Shown here in pieces: positions 37,881-47,211 of a DNA stretch of 64,000 bases. Below the pieces are notes generated by a model. The model had not been told where the DNA came from, made no database searches, and saw only the letters and a program-made list of their open reading frames with translations. Every line of letters starts with the position of its first letter. Position 1 is the first letter of the stretch. The position numbers and the translations under genes are program-made. Source of the DNA: Bacteroidota bacterium (GTDB taxonomy: Bacteria > Bacteroidota > Bacteroidia > B-17B0 > Aurantibacillaceae); the NCBI GenBank assembly GCA_016702705.1, contig JADJDM010000006.1, positions 124,001 to 188,000 of the forward strand, read 5' to 3'.

Positions 37881-39347
37881 TTAAATTCCAAAACCATAGT
37901 AAGCTCTTACTCCATTTGGATAAACGCCTTCTATTAAAATTCCACCTACCTTATCTTTTAGCAAGTTTTCTAATTCCTCTAAACTGTTTATTTTTTTCTT
38001 ATCGATTGAAGTAATTACGAAACCTTGTTTGATCCCAGCATTAGCTAATTTACCTTGAGTTAATTTACTTATTCTTAATCCATTAACGATGCCTAGCTTT
38101 TTCATATCTTCCTTTGATAAAGTTTCGAAACTTGCACCTAAAGAATTGATAGATGTAGTTTCCTTCACCTCCTTTTTTACAATTCCAATATCGCCGTCCT
38201 TGTTTTTAAGAATTACAGGAACAACCTTTTCAACATCCTCACGAACTAAAGTAACATTCACTTTGTCTCCCGGACGATACTTACCAACTTGTTCTTGTAA
38301 CTCAGAGACATTCTTAATTGAATTACCTTCAATTTTTGTAATAACATCCCCAATTTTAATTCCTGCATCTTCACCTGCCCCGCCTTCATTTAAACCATTT
38401 ACAAAAACTCCATTCAATGCTTTTAATTTTTTCTCATCACCAAACTTAGCATCAATATCACGAATACTAACACCAATAAATGCGCGTTGCACGGTTCCAA
38501 ACTCAACTAAATCGGCAACAATTTTCTTTACAATGTTTACAGGGATTGCAAATGAATAACCAGCATACGAACCTGTTTGAGATGCTATGGCAGTATTAAT
38601 ACCTATTAATTCTCCATTTGTATTAACTAAAGCTCCTCCGCTATTTCCAGGATTTACTGCGGCATCCGTTTGAATAAATGATTCGATTGGAAACATTCCA
38701 TTTTGCGGGTCGTTTTCAAAAATATTTATGTTACGTCCCTTTGCCGAAATGATTCCTGCAGTTACTGTTGAAGTTAAATTAAACGGATTACCAACTGCAA
38801 GTGCCCACTCTCCTACTTTTACATTATCCGAGTTTGAGTAGTTTAAAAATGGTAAATCAGATTCTTTAATTTTTAAAAGTGCAACATCTGTTTGTGGATC
38901 GGCTCCAACTAATTCAGCAATGTATGTTCTTTTGTCGTTTAGTACAACTTCAATTTTTGTTGCCCCGTTTATTACATGGTTGTTTGTTGTAATGTAACCG
39001 TCCTTAGAAATTATCACACCCGAACCAGATGCTTGTTGAGTTCGTTGCTGAGGCTGGTTAAAATAATAATTACGAAATGGATCGTAAGCTAAATTATTTG
39101 TTACATCCTGAATAGTAGTTTTAATATGTACAACTGCATTAACTGATATTTCGGCTGCAGCAGTAAAATCAACACCCGCTGCACTTGCCGCACTTCCATA
39201 ATTAGCTGCGAAATGAACAGGAGTTTCGTTTTTATAATCTAATAATTGTGAGTGACTATTAGATGGTGAAAGAAATTGTCTTTCAATTAAAACAGCAGAA
39301 ACGCCACCAACAGTAGCAATTAGAACAGTTGAGAATATCTTTTTCAT
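37881..39347 (-). CDS. DegP/HtrA-type periplasmic serine protease (Do family)
   Basis: 488 residues counted from the ATG at 39347. An upstream in-frame ATG at 39383 is rejected because it lies at the -7 box (39381-39388) and would disturb the signal sequence MKKIFSTVLIATVGGVSAVL. The trypsin-like domain has the catalytic triad His124 (TTNNHVIN), Asp154 (TDVALLKI) and Ser236 (NPGNSGGAL). Two PDZ domains follow (GGAGEDAGIKIGDVITKIEG and GKLANAGIKQGFVITSIDKK). It degrades or refolds damaged envelope proteins. Monocistronic and intact. Confidence 0.93.
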   Translation of the reverse strand: MKKIFSTVLIATVGGVSAVLIERQFLSPSNSHSQLLDYKNETPVHFAANYGSAASAAGVDFTAAAEISVNAVVHIKTTIQDVTNNLAYDPFRNYYFNQPQQRTQQASGSGVIISKDGYITTNNHVINGATKIEVVLNDKRTYIAELVGADPQTDVALLKIKESDLPFLNYSNSDNVKVGEWALAVGNPFNLTSTVTAGIISAKGRNINIFENDPQNGMFPIESFIQTDAAVNPGNSGGALVNTNGELIGINTAIASQTGSYAGYSFAIPVNIVKKIVADLVEFGTVQRAFIGVSIRDIDAKFGDEKKLKALNGVFVNGLNEGGAGEDAGIKIGDVITKIEGNSIKNVSELQEQVGKYRPGDKVNVTLVREDVEKVVPVILKNKDGDIGIVKKEVKETTSINSLGASFETLSKEDMKKLGIVNGLRISKLTQGKLANAGIKQGFVITSIDKKKINSLEELENLLKDKVGGILIEGVYPNGVRAYYGFGI

Positions 39348-39380
39348 AGCTCTAAATATAATTAAGTTTGATTTATAACG

Positions 39381-39388
39381 CAAAATTA
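39381..39388 (-). promoter_or_regulatory. -7 box of the DegP-type gene
   Basis: TAATTTTG on the reverse strand fits TAnnTTTG, 33 bases before the ATG at 39347; it decides the start choice for that gene. Confidence 0.5.
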
Positions 39389-39450
39389 ATACACATGTTA
39401 CCTGTTGAAAAGCTATTTAACAATGCTTAACAGCGAATCAAAAAAAGGTT

Positions 39451-39458
39451 TAAATTTG
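39451..39458 (+). promoter_or_regulatory. -7 box of the 39481 gene
   Basis: TAAATTTG fits TAnnTTTG, 22 bases before the ATG at 39481. Confidence 0.4.
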
Positions 39459-39480
39459 TTATGTAATTCATAATTTTATA

Positions 39481-40155
39481 ATGGGCCGGTTTAGCCAAAA
39501 AGTTCAAGTTTTTATTTTCGGAATATCTTTAGGACTGCTCATTGGTTGTCTATTTTTCATTTTTAAATTAGATGATTTTTTCTCAAAAGCTAGTTTGTTT
39601 GAAAAAGAAAATAAAGCAAAAGTTCATGAAGAACTTGTGCAGGAAAATGAATCTGAAAAATCTGTTTCTGAAAAGAAAAAAGAGCCTAAAAAAGTTAAGG
39701 CTATTTCAACAAATTCTGATTCAAATCTTATTTCTACATATTCAAATACAAGTAACAACGAAATTAGCGTTTCGAATGACGAAAATATAAATGTTTTAAA
39801 AGAGGAATTAGTTGGAGTTAAAAATCTTTACTTAAAAGATTTTGATGCTAACTCGGGATTCAAAAGTATTTCCGACTCAGCACTAACAGCAATGAGTGGC
39901 ATTACTTCGAATAAAAAAAGTGAATTTTACATGATTGAATTTTGGAAAACTCCTTTAAACAGTAAGGGTTACAAGATGACACGTAATCGTGTTTTGATAT
40001 ACGGAATAAAGGAAAAAGAGGATCTTACCTTAATTAAATTAAATGAGAATTATTACCTGAAAAATAATTCTGAGGTGTTTAAACTTAACTACTCTCCTGA
40101 TTTTAAACCCATGGAAAGAGTTAATGAAAGTTCAATTCTTCAAAAATTAAATTAA
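39481..40155 (+). CDS. Membrane-anchored hypothetical protein
   Basis: 224 residues. One membrane span near residues 9-29 (FIFGISLGLLIGCLFFIFKL), then a highly charged Lys/Glu linker (about 40-75), a Ser/Asn-rich stretch and a C-terminal folded part (100-224) with KSEFYMIEFWKTPLNSKGYK and RVLIYGIKEKEDLTLIKLNE. No family recognised. It is followed six bases later by the EI24 gene and then mqnA, so it heads a three-gene operon. The C-terminal domain is probably periplasmic if the N-terminus is inside. Confidence 0.65.
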   Translation: MGRFSQKVQVFIFGISLGLLIGCLFFIFKLDDFFSKASLFEKENKAKVHEELVQENESEKSVSEKKKEPKKVKAISTNSDSNLISTYSNTSNNEISVSNDENINVLKEELVGVKNLYLKDFDANSGFKSISDSALTAMSGITSNKKSEFYMIEFWKTPLNSKGYKMTRNRVLIYGIKEKEDLTLIKLNENYYLKNNSEVFKLNYSPDFKPMERVNESSILQKLN

Positions 40156-40161
40156 AGTAGT

Positions 40162-40980
40162 ATGAACTTTTTCGCTGGATTTGGCAAAGGTGTTTCTTCG
40201 TTCTTTAGAGCTTTCGGTTTAATTTTCGAAAAGGGGCTTTGGCATTATATTTTTTATCCTCTCATCATGATGTTAGTAATGTATTTACTAACTATTTTTT
40301 TAGTTGGTGAACTAGCGCAATCAGTAAAAGAATGGGTAGAGGGGCAAATCAAACTTGAATCTGTGCCCGACGAAGGGCATTGGTTATCTTGGGCAAAAGG
40401 ATTTATTACGGGTTGGTTAGGAGTTATTATTGGTATTCTTATTAAAATAATCATGTGGTTTATTTCAGGAACATTTGTAAAATATGTTACCCTTATCATC
40501 TTATCGCCAATAATGTCTTTGCTTTCTGAATCTGTTGAAGAAAAATTAACGGGTAAAAAATTCCCTTTCAATTTTGGACAATTAATGAAAGATGTATTAA
40601 GAGGCACTTTAATAAGTTTACGAAATATGATGTTAGAGTATTTAATCATATTAGCTGGATTTATTGTTTGCCTTATGTTTGCCCCGCTTACATTTATTGT
40701 TACTCCGCTTCTATTTATTATTGGCTGGTATTTCATAGGTTTCTCAATGATGGATTACTCTTGCGAACGTAACAAAATGAAAATAAGTGAAGGTGTTAGT
40801 TTTATAAGAAAAAACAAAGGGATTGCTGTTGGCTTAGGATTTTGTTATTCATTGTTCTTTATTTTACCTACTTTTATAGGAACTGGAATAGGAATGATGT
40901 TTGGGCCAATTATGGCTGTTACTGGCGCAACAATTGCCTTTATTGAACTAAGAGATAAAACAGATGCAAAAAAAATATAG
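40162..40980 (+). CDS. EI24/CysZ-family membrane protein
   Basis: 272 residues with about four to six membrane segments (around 28-50, 80-110, 150-185, 225-255). It matches the EI24 (CysZ-like) family: FWFISGTFVKYV-like second span, TLIILSPIMSLLSESVEEKL, FIGFSMMDYSCERNKM and SFIRKNKGIAVGLG. CysZ imports sulfate; the role in Bacteroidota is not established. Its last 17 bases overlap the start of mqnA, which suggests translational coupling. Confidence 0.85.
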   Translation: MNFFAGFGKGVSSFFRAFGLIFEKGLWHYIFYPLIMMLVMYLLTIFLVGELAQSVKEWVEGQIKLESVPDEGHWLSWAKGFITGWLGVIIGILIKIIMWFISGTFVKYVTLIILSPIMSLLSESVEEKLTGKKFPFNFGQLMKDVLRGTLISLRNMMLEYLIILAGFIVCLMFAPLTFIVTPLLFIIGWYFIGFSMMDYSCERNKMKISEGVSFIRKNKGIAVGLGFCYSLFFILPTFIGTGIGMMFGPIMAVTGATIAFIELRDKTDAKKI

Positions 40981-41710
40981 TATTTCGATTGTAAATTACC
41001 TTAACACATTACCTTTTGTGTATGGCTTACAGCAACATAAAATTGATGAGATTGCAGATTTACAATTTGATATTCCCGCAGTATGTGCAGAAAAATTACT
41101 TACTAAAAAAGTAGATATTGGCTTGGTTCCTGTGGCAATTTTAGCCAAAATGGATTCCTACCGATTGCTAACTGATTTTTGTATTGGAACTACAGGCGTT
41201 GTTGATTCGGTTAAACTTTTCAGTACTGTTCCATTAAATGAAATTAAAACCATTTTACTCGACTACCAATCAAAAACCTCGGTAGAATTAGTAAAAATAC
41301 TTGCAAGAGATTATTGGAAAATTTCGGCTGATTTTGTAGATGCTGAACCTGGATTTGAAAGCCAAATTAATGGTAATACAGCAGCTGTAATTATTGGAGA
41401 CAGAACATTCTCTATTAACAATACCTTTGCTTACGAATATGATTTAGCGGCTGAATGGAAAAAACTTACAGGTTTGCCATTTGCATTTGCTGTATGGGCT
41501 TCTCACGAAAAAATTGAAGATCGAGAATTCCTAAAAGCATTTAACAATGCGCTTAAATTCGGTGTTGAACACATTGATGAAGCCTTGGCATCCCATACCA
41601 ATAAACATCCCAATTTTGACCCAAAAGATTACTTAAACAACAAAATTTCCTATAAATTAGACTCCGAAAAGCTAAGAGCAATCGACCTATTTATTGGGAA
41701 AATAATTTAA
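40964..41710 (+). CDS. mqnA: Chorismate dehydratase MqnA (futalosine menaquinone pathway)
   Basis: 248 residues with the MqnA fold: start ISIVNYLNTLPFVYGLQ, AEKLLTKKVDIGLVPVAILA, FSTVPLNEIKTILLDYQSKT, AAVIIGDRTF and LTGLPFAFAVWASHE. MqnA turns chorismate into 3-enolpyruvyl-benzoate, the first step of futalosine-dependent menaquinone synthesis, so this organism probably makes its quinone by that route rather than by MenFDHCBE. It overlaps the EI24 gene by 17 bases. No other mqn gene lies in the window. Confidence 0.92.
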   Translation: MQKKYSISIVNYLNTLPFVYGLQQHKIDEIADLQFDIPAVCAEKLLTKKVDIGLVPVAILAKMDSYRLLTDFCIGTTGVVDSVKLFSTVPLNEIKTILLDYQSKTSVELVKILARDYWKISADFVDAEPGFESQINGNTAAVIIGDRTFSINNTFAYEYDLAAEWKKLTGLPFAFAVWASHEKIEDREFLKAFNNALKFGVEHIDEALASHTNKHPNFDPKDYLNNKISYKLDSEKLRAIDLFIGKII

Positions 41711-41759
41711 TTTTTATTTAAAATTATTTTCTGTAATTTAGAAATCTAATTATTAGACT

Positions 41760-43412
41760 ATGTTAAAGACTTTACTTTTATCCTGCACTATTGGTTTAGT
41801 TGCAACACAACCAATTTTAGCAACTAATTTATCTAAAATTTCATTTGCTAAATTTGATCTTGATGCAAAAGACAAGATTAAATTAGAGAGAGCTAAACAG
41901 TTGTTTTACGGAGGTAAATACAAGGAAGCACTTGCGATTTTTAAAGAAATTTCTACAGGAAATCCGACAGATGGAATTGCATTACATTACGTTGGAGAAA
42001 CACAATATCGTTTAGGTGAATTTGCAGATGCTGTAGAAACATTTAAAAAAGCAAAAGAAACTGCTAATGTAAAAGCTGAAACTTTTTACTTTTTAGGAAG
42101 TATGCATTTAATGAATGGTAAATTTGATGAGGCACTAACTGAGTTTAATACTTACCAAAGCAAAACTGCCGATAAAAAAAATGGCGAGTTTGATGTTGCT
42201 GTTTATATTAGTCATTGTAATAATTCAAAAAAAATGATGACATCACCTGTTGATGTTAAAATAACAAATGCTGGTGGATTAATAAATTCAAAGTACGATG
42301 ACAAAGCTCCAAGTATTAGTGCTGATGGAAAAAAATTCGTATTCAGTTCAAGAAGACCAGAAACAACCGATGCTCCCGTGGATATTGAAGGTGATGGAAA
42401 GTTTTTTGAAGATATTTATATTTCAAGTTGGGATAGTGCGGGGGCTAAATGGACAGAGGCTCAACCGGTGCCCGGTAATGTAAATGTTGATGGCGCTCAT
42501 GATGCTTGTACAAGTATAAGTGCAGATGGAAAACAAATTTTTATTTATAGAAACAATATGAACGACCCTGAATCAAGAGGTGGAGATATTTTTGTTTCTA
42601 AAGTAAACAACAATAAATGGAAAACGCCTGAATCCTTAGGAAAACCAATAAATTCAAGCTTTTGGGAAGGTGGAGCCTGTGTTTCTCCTGATGGAAAAAC
42701 AATCTTTTTTACTAGCGAACGTAAAGGCGGAATTGGACATTCGGATATTTGGATGGTAACACGTAAAACAAAAACAGAATGGAATAAACCAGTAAACATG
42801 GGTTCTGAAATTAATACGGAATTTGATGAAGGTGGAATGTTTTTATCTCCTGATGGAAAAACTTTATTCTTTTGTTCAAACGGCCACAACTCAATGGGCG
42901 GACAAGACATCTTTAGGACAATTAATGAAAACGGAAAATGGAGCAAGCCAGTTAATTTAGGATATCCAATTAATACATACAGAGACGATAAAACTTTTAC
43001 GATTTCAGCAGATGCTAAAGTTGCATACTTTGCGAGTAACCGTGAAGGTGGAATTGGTGAAACAGATATTTATCAAGTAGATTTAGGAACATACGCTGTA
43101 TTAGAAAAAGATTTCAAGAAAAAAGAAAACAACGGATTAAGTATTTTAAAAGGAAAGATCTTAGATGGTGCTGAGGGTAAAATGGTTGATGGAGTAGAGA
43201 TTACAATTACTTCTGAAAGCGGTGAAAATATTGGAAGCACCACAACAAATGAAAATGGCGAATATTTTATGACCCTAAAAGGTGGTATTACCTACATCAT
43301 AAAAGCGAGTAAAAAAGGATTTGCTGATACTTCTGAAACTGTTAAATTAGGACTAGGCAAAAATGGCGAAACATTTAGCTTAGAAAAGCAATTGCTACTT
43401 AACAAAAAATAA
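41760..43412 (+). CDS. TPR, PD40 beta-propeller and carboxypeptidase-regulatory-like protein (PorE-like, no OmpA domain)
   Basis: 550 residues, exported (LSCTIGLVATQPILA). TPR repeats at about 35-140 (GGKYKEALAIFKEISTGNPT, RLGEFADAVETFKKAKE, NGKFDEALTEFNTYQ), PD40 propeller repeats at about 170-450 (SISADGKKFVFSSRRPE, VSPDGKTIFFTSERKGGIGH, LSPDGKTLFFCSNGHNSMGG) and a carboxypeptidase-regulatory-like domain at about 455-530. PorE of the T9SS has the same order plus an OmpA-like peptidoglycan-binding domain, which is absent here; the protein ends shortly after and a terminator follows. It may be a T9SS-associated periplasmic protein or a PorE paralogue. Confidence 0.8.
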   Translation: MLKTLLLSCTIGLVATQPILATNLSKISFAKFDLDAKDKIKLERAKQLFYGGKYKEALAIFKEISTGNPTDGIALHYVGETQYRLGEFADAVETFKKAKETANVKAETFYFLGSMHLMNGKFDEALTEFNTYQSKTADKKNGEFDVAVYISHCNNSKKMMTSPVDVKITNAGGLINSKYDDKAPSISADGKKFVFSSRRPETTDAPVDIEGDGKFFEDIYISSWDSAGAKWTEAQPVPGNVNVDGAHDACTSISADGKQIFIYRNNMNDPESRGGDIFVSKVNNNKWKTPESLGKPINSSFWEGGACVSPDGKTIFFTSERKGGIGHSDIWMVTRKTKTEWNKPVNMGSEINTEFDEGGMFLSPDGKTLFFCSNGHNSMGGQDIFRTINENGKWSKPVNLGYPINTYRDDKTFTISADAKVAYFASNREGGIGETDIYQVDLGTYAVLEKDFKKKENNGLSILKGKILDGAEGKMVDGVEITITSESGENIGSTTTNENGEYFMTLKGGITYIIKASKKGFADTSETVKLGLGKNGETFSLEKQLLLNKK

Positions 43413-43434
43413 ATAACCTCTCATTTCTATAATT

Positions 43435-43470
43435 AAACTCCCCCGAATCCTCGGGGGAGTTTTTTTTGCA
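43435..43470 (+). terminator. Strong Rho-independent terminator
   Basis: Perfect 12-base stem AAACTCCCCCGA (43435-43446) and TCGGGGGAGTTT (43451-43462) around ATCC, then a T run. It ends the operon before surE. Confidence 0.92.
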
Positions 43471-43571
43471 CAAAAGCATTGCTATTATTGAATATTGATT
43501 TAACAATCCATTGTTAATCCTTTCATGTAACTTATACAGAAAAACCAATTATATAAAGGTATTTTTGTTAC

Positions 43572-44341
43572 ATGAGTAAAAATCCTACAATTCTAATTAC
43601 AAATGATGACGGCATTACTGCGCCTGGAATTTCTCATCTTATTTCTATTGCGAAAAACATAGGAGATGTTTTTATCGTTGCTCCAGATAAACCACAAAGT
43701 GGAATGGGACATGCAATTACAATTAACTCAACCTTAAGAGCCATTCCAACAAAATATCACAATGTTGAACATGAGTATAGTTGCAGTGGCACACCTGTTG
43801 ATTGCATAAAGATTGCGATTAATCAATTAATGAAACATAAACCTGATATTATTTTATCCGGTATAAATCACGGTTCTAATTTATCTATTAATGTAATTTA
43901 CTCGGGAACCATGAGCGCTGCTGTGGAAGGAGCTGTGGAAGGAATTCCTTCAATTGGTTTCTCTTTATGCGATTATGCGCATGAAGCCGATTTTACACAA
44001 GGAACGGAGTTTATTGAAAAAATAATTAACTCAGTTTTAAAAAATAAATTACCTAAAGGCGTTTGTTTAAATGTAAATATACCTAAGCTTACAAAAGATG
44101 TAATTAAAGGGATTAAAGTTTGCAGACAAGCAAATGCATTATGGGAAGAAAGCTTTGACGAAAGAAAAGATCCATACGGACGACCTTACTACTGGCTTAC
44201 AGGTGAATTTAAAAATTTAGAAAAGAATCAACAGATACTGATGTGTGGGCAAATGAAAACGGATTTGTAACAGTTGTTCCAACGCATGCAGATATGACGG
44301 CGCATGAAACAATTCAACAACTTTCAGAAAATTTAAAGTAA
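43572..44341 (+). CDS. surE: 5'/3'-nucleotidase SurE, frameshifted near the C-terminus
   Basis: The SurE family is clear: ILITNDDGITAPGISHL (metal-binding DD), VAPDKPQSGMGHAITI, GTPVDCIKIAI, DIILSGINHGSNLSINVIYS with Asn, and GTMSAAVEGA. SurE removes phosphate from nucleoside monophosphates, with a role in stationary-phase survival. The frame stops at 44270, but adding one A to the A4 run near 44222-44226 restores ESTDTDVWANENGFVTVVPT to a stop at 44339-44341, giving the normal length of about 256 residues. The stop overlaps the next ATG (TAATG). Confidence 0.9.
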
Positions 44342-44694
44342 TGCAAGATTACCAAAAAGAGATAGAAAAAATAAGAAGTATTAGCCACAAGAAATACAAC
44401 AAATTTTGGTTGGGTGTTTCTCTTGGTTTATTGGCTCCTTTCTTGTGTTTATTCGGCTATTGGTTAAACTCATATAGCTTCATGGGTTTCTTCCCTACTT
44501 TTCCACGATACTTAATGTTGGGGAAAGTTTTTGCTGCAGTATTAAGTTTATGTTTAATTCCAAATTTAGGTTTGTTCTTTCTATTCATTAATACCGAGCG
44601 CTACAAAACAGCAAGAGGATTTATACTATCCACCATACTTTATGGTTTTTTCATAATGTATTTGAAAATATTTATTGAAGAAACAATGTTTTAA
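44341..44694 (+). CDS. Small membrane protein of the surE-lpxB operon
   Basis: 117 residues with three membrane spans (about 22-42, 58-82, 93-112) and a charged N-terminus (QDYQKEIEKIRSISHKKYNK). No family recognised. The ATG overlaps the surE stop, and lpxB starts 16 bases after its end, so translation of the three is probably coupled. The conserved position suggests an envelope role, which remains an inference. Confidence 0.65.
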   Translation: MQDYQKEIEKIRSISHKKYNKFWLGVSLGLLAPFLCLFGYWLNSYSFMGFFPTFPRYLMLGKVFAAVLSLCLIPNLGLFFLFINTERYKTARGFILSTILYGFFIMYLKIFIEETMF

Positions 44695-44710
44695 CCCACA
44701 CAAACAGCAA

Positions 44711-45840
44711 TTGAACTATTATATCATAGCAGGAGAAGCGTCGGGCGATTTGCACGCAGCTAACTTAATGAGCGAATAAAAAAAATCGACTCGGAAGTTA
44801 CGTTTCGTTGTTGGGGCGGAGATCGCATGAAAGCAGAAGGCGGTAATATTGTAAAACACATAAAAGAACTTGCTTTCATGGGATTTGCAGAAGTACTCAT
44901 GAACATTAAAACTATTAAACGTAATATTGATTTTTGCAAAAAAGATATTTTAGAACACAAACCTGATGCTTTATTATTGGTAGATTACCCAAAGTTTAAT
45001 TTACGCATTGCCGACTTTGCAAAAAAAAATGGTATTCATGTTTATTTCTACATCTCGCCAACAGTTTGGGCTTGGAAAGAATCACGAGTAGAAATTGTAA
45101 GAAGATCAGTAGATAAAATGTTTGCCATTCTTCCATTTGAAAAACCGTTTTATGCAAAACATAATATTGATGTTGATTATGAAGGTCATCCATTGTTAGA
45201 TGAAATTGAAAAAGTAAAACTTACTATTCCAACAAGAGAAGAATTTATAAAACAAAATAACTTAAGTGGGAAACCAATTATTGCTTGCTTACCAGGTAGT
45301 AGAAAACAGGAGATTAAAGTTATTTTACCAGCAATGCTAAAACAACTAAAACATTTTCCTGATTACGAATTTGTTGTTGCAGCTGCTCCTAGCCTAGCTT
45401 TAGAAAATTACACTGCAATAGAAGGAATGGATAAAATTAAAATGGTAACGGGTAAAACATATGAATTACTTCATCATGCGCATGCGGGTTTAATAAAATC
45501 AGGCACATCCACATTAGAAGCTGCATTATTTAATTTACCAGAAGTTTGCTGTTATGCTGGAAATCCAATCTCTGTTTGGATAGCAAAGCGATTAGCTATT
45601 GTTAAGTATGTTTCTTTGCCAAATTTAATTCTTGACAAACTTATTGTGACGGAATTGATACAAAAAGAAATGAATGAAGAAAACATAAAAAGAGAATTAA
45701 TGGCGCTGGTTAAAGAAGGTGATGCGAGAACTAGTATGCTGAATGATTTTTCGAAACTCAAAGAAATGTTAGGCACAAAAGGTGCATCTGCTCGAATTGC
45801 TCAGAAATTACACACCTACGTAAAGAACCAAAAAAATTGA
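44711..45840 (+). CDS. lpxB: Lipid-A-disaccharide synthase LpxB, frameshifted near the start
   Basis: LpxB joins UDP-2,3-diacylglucosamine and lipid X to make the lipid A disaccharide. The N-terminus reads NYYIIAGEASGDLHAANLMS, the family signature, but the frame ends at TAA 44777-44779; adding one T (GAATTAAAA) restores ELKKIDSEVTFRCWGGDRM and the long remaining frame (FMGFAEVLMNI, YFYISPTVWAWKESRVE, IACLPGSRKQEIK, AGLIKSGTSTLEAAL) to TGA at 45840. About 376 residues, normal for the family. No ATG fits, so TTG at 44711 is the likely start. The stop overlaps the TTG of the next gene. Confidence 0.9.
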
Positions 45841-47066
45841 TAAAACTCCTTTACATATTAGTTTTTTGTTCTATGCTAGCTGTAGCCTATTCTAGTATAA
45901 TCAAGCCTGGAGATGATAAAACAGCTAAACCAAAAAAAACATACTCCAGAAAACTTGGGGATGAATTAATAAATGTACGTGTGCTTTCTCAAACAAAAGC
46001 TACTGCTATTTTAATTGCCCCACAAAAAGGAAAATACCAACTAATAGCCGACGGAAAAACAATTATTGAATTAGATGAGCAATCAATTTTAAAAGCTACA
46101 CTAATAAATGATTCAATCGAATTAAAAACATTTGAAAATGTTATTGGTAAATGCAAATTTTTTAAACTCATATCTTATGGGGAAATAAGTAATTTTAAAT
46201 TAAAAGTAGTTCAACCTGATAGGAAGCCACGCTATTTTGATGATAATGTTACTATATCAATAGAAATTGATCATTTGCGTATTATCAACAATACTTGGAT
46301 TGACCATTACATTGCAGGTGTTTCAGAAGCTGAAGCTGGTTCACGTTCTTCCATCGAATTTTACAAAGTGCAATCTATCCTTGCTCGTACTTATGCCTTG
46401 GCGCATTTATATAAGCACGGCCCCGAAGGTTATAATTTATGCGACCAAGTGCATTGCCAAGCTTTTTATGGCAGAACACAAGATATATCCATACTCGAAG
46501 CAGTTTACTCAACCAAAGGGCAAGTTGTAGTAGATGAAAATTTACAATTAATTACCGCTGCATTCCATTCTAATAGTGGTGGACAAACAGTAAACTCTGA
46601 AGATGTGTGGGGTTCAAAAACAACTTACCTAAAAGCAGTTAATGATTCGTTTAGTTTAAAAATGCCAAATGCAAGATGGGAAAGAAAAATGCCTGCAGAA
46701 GATTGGCTTACTTATTTAAAAATAAAACACAAGTATCCAAGCGATGATAGTATTGCAAAAAATGTTGCTTTAAATTTTAAACAAGAATACCGTAAAATTC
46801 ATTTTGATTATGCAGGTGTTAAAATACCACTGAAATCAGTACGTACCGACTTACAACTAAAATCAACTTTCTTTAGCCTAGAACCAAATGCAAATGGAGA
46901 CACCGTTATTTTTAAAGGACGCGGATTTGGTCATGGAATAGGAATGTGCCAAGAAGGTGCGATGCGCATGACTAAATTAGGTTACAACTACAAAGAAGTT
47001 CTGAGCTTCTATTACAAAAATGTACATTTAATTAATTTAAAGGAATTGAATTTCTTTAAAGAATAA
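45837..47066 (+). CDS. SpoIID/LytB-domain protein (exported)
   Basis: 409 residues with a hydrophobic N-terminal signal (LLYILVFCSMLAVAYSSI). The SpoIID/LytB core is at about 150-400: HYIAGVSEAEAGSRSSIEFY with the catalytic-type Glu, KVQSILARTYALAHLYKH, CDQVHCQAFYGR, AAFHSNSGGQTVNSEDVWGS and FKGRGFGHGIGMCQEGAMRM. In Bacillus SpoIID is a lytic transglycosylase acting on denuded peptidoglycan; such enzymes in non-spore-formers probably remodel cell wall. The TTG start overlaps the lpxB stop by three bases, placing it in the surE-lpxB operon. Confidence 0.9.
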   Translation: MIKLLYILVFCSMLAVAYSSIIKPGDDKTAKPKKTYSRKLGDELINVRVLSQTKATAILIAPQKGKYQLIADGKTIIELDEQSILKATLINDSIELKTFENVIGKCKFFKLISYGEISNFKLKVVQPDRKPRYFDDNVTISIEIDHLRIINNTWIDHYIAGVSEAEAGSRSSIEFYKVQSILARTYALAHLYKHGPEGYNLCDQVHCQAFYGRTQDISILEAVYSTKGQVVVDENLQLITAAFHSNSGGQTVNSEDVWGSKTTYLKAVNDSFSLKMPNARWERKMPAEDWLTYLKIKHKYPSDDSIAKNVALNFKQEYRKIHFDYAGVKIPLKSVRTDLQLKSTFFSLEPNANGDTVIFKGRGFGHGIGMCQEGAMRMTKLGYNYKEVLSFYYKNVHLINLKELNFFKE

Positions 47067-47116
47067 TTAAACAATCGCTACAATTCAGAGAAAAACGACT
47101 TAATTCGATCGTTTAT

Positions 47117-47198
47117 TTTGTTTAATATATTTAACATTAAGTTAAACAAATAAAGCATATATTTGTAATACCAATATTTTGTTTAATAATTAAACAAA
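47117..47198. promoter_or_regulatory. Paired palindromic operators around a -7 box before the SRPBCC operon
   Basis: Half-site TTTGTTTAA occurs at 47117-47125 and its reverse complement TTAAACAAA at 47142-47150. A second pair, TTTGTTTAAT (47178-47187) and ATTAAACAAA (47189-47198), forms a perfect 21-base palindrome around a single A. Between them TATATTTG (47158-47165) fits the -7 box. One palindrome would therefore lie at the -33 region and one just after the transcription start, the arrangement of a repressor-controlled promoter. Confidence 0.7.
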
Positions 47199-47211
47199 TA
47201 ACATAAACAAA

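Noticed and set aside
39347..39383. Earlier ATG of the DegP-type gene at 39383
   Set aside because: It coincides with the -7 box and would add 12 residues before a perfect signal sequence.
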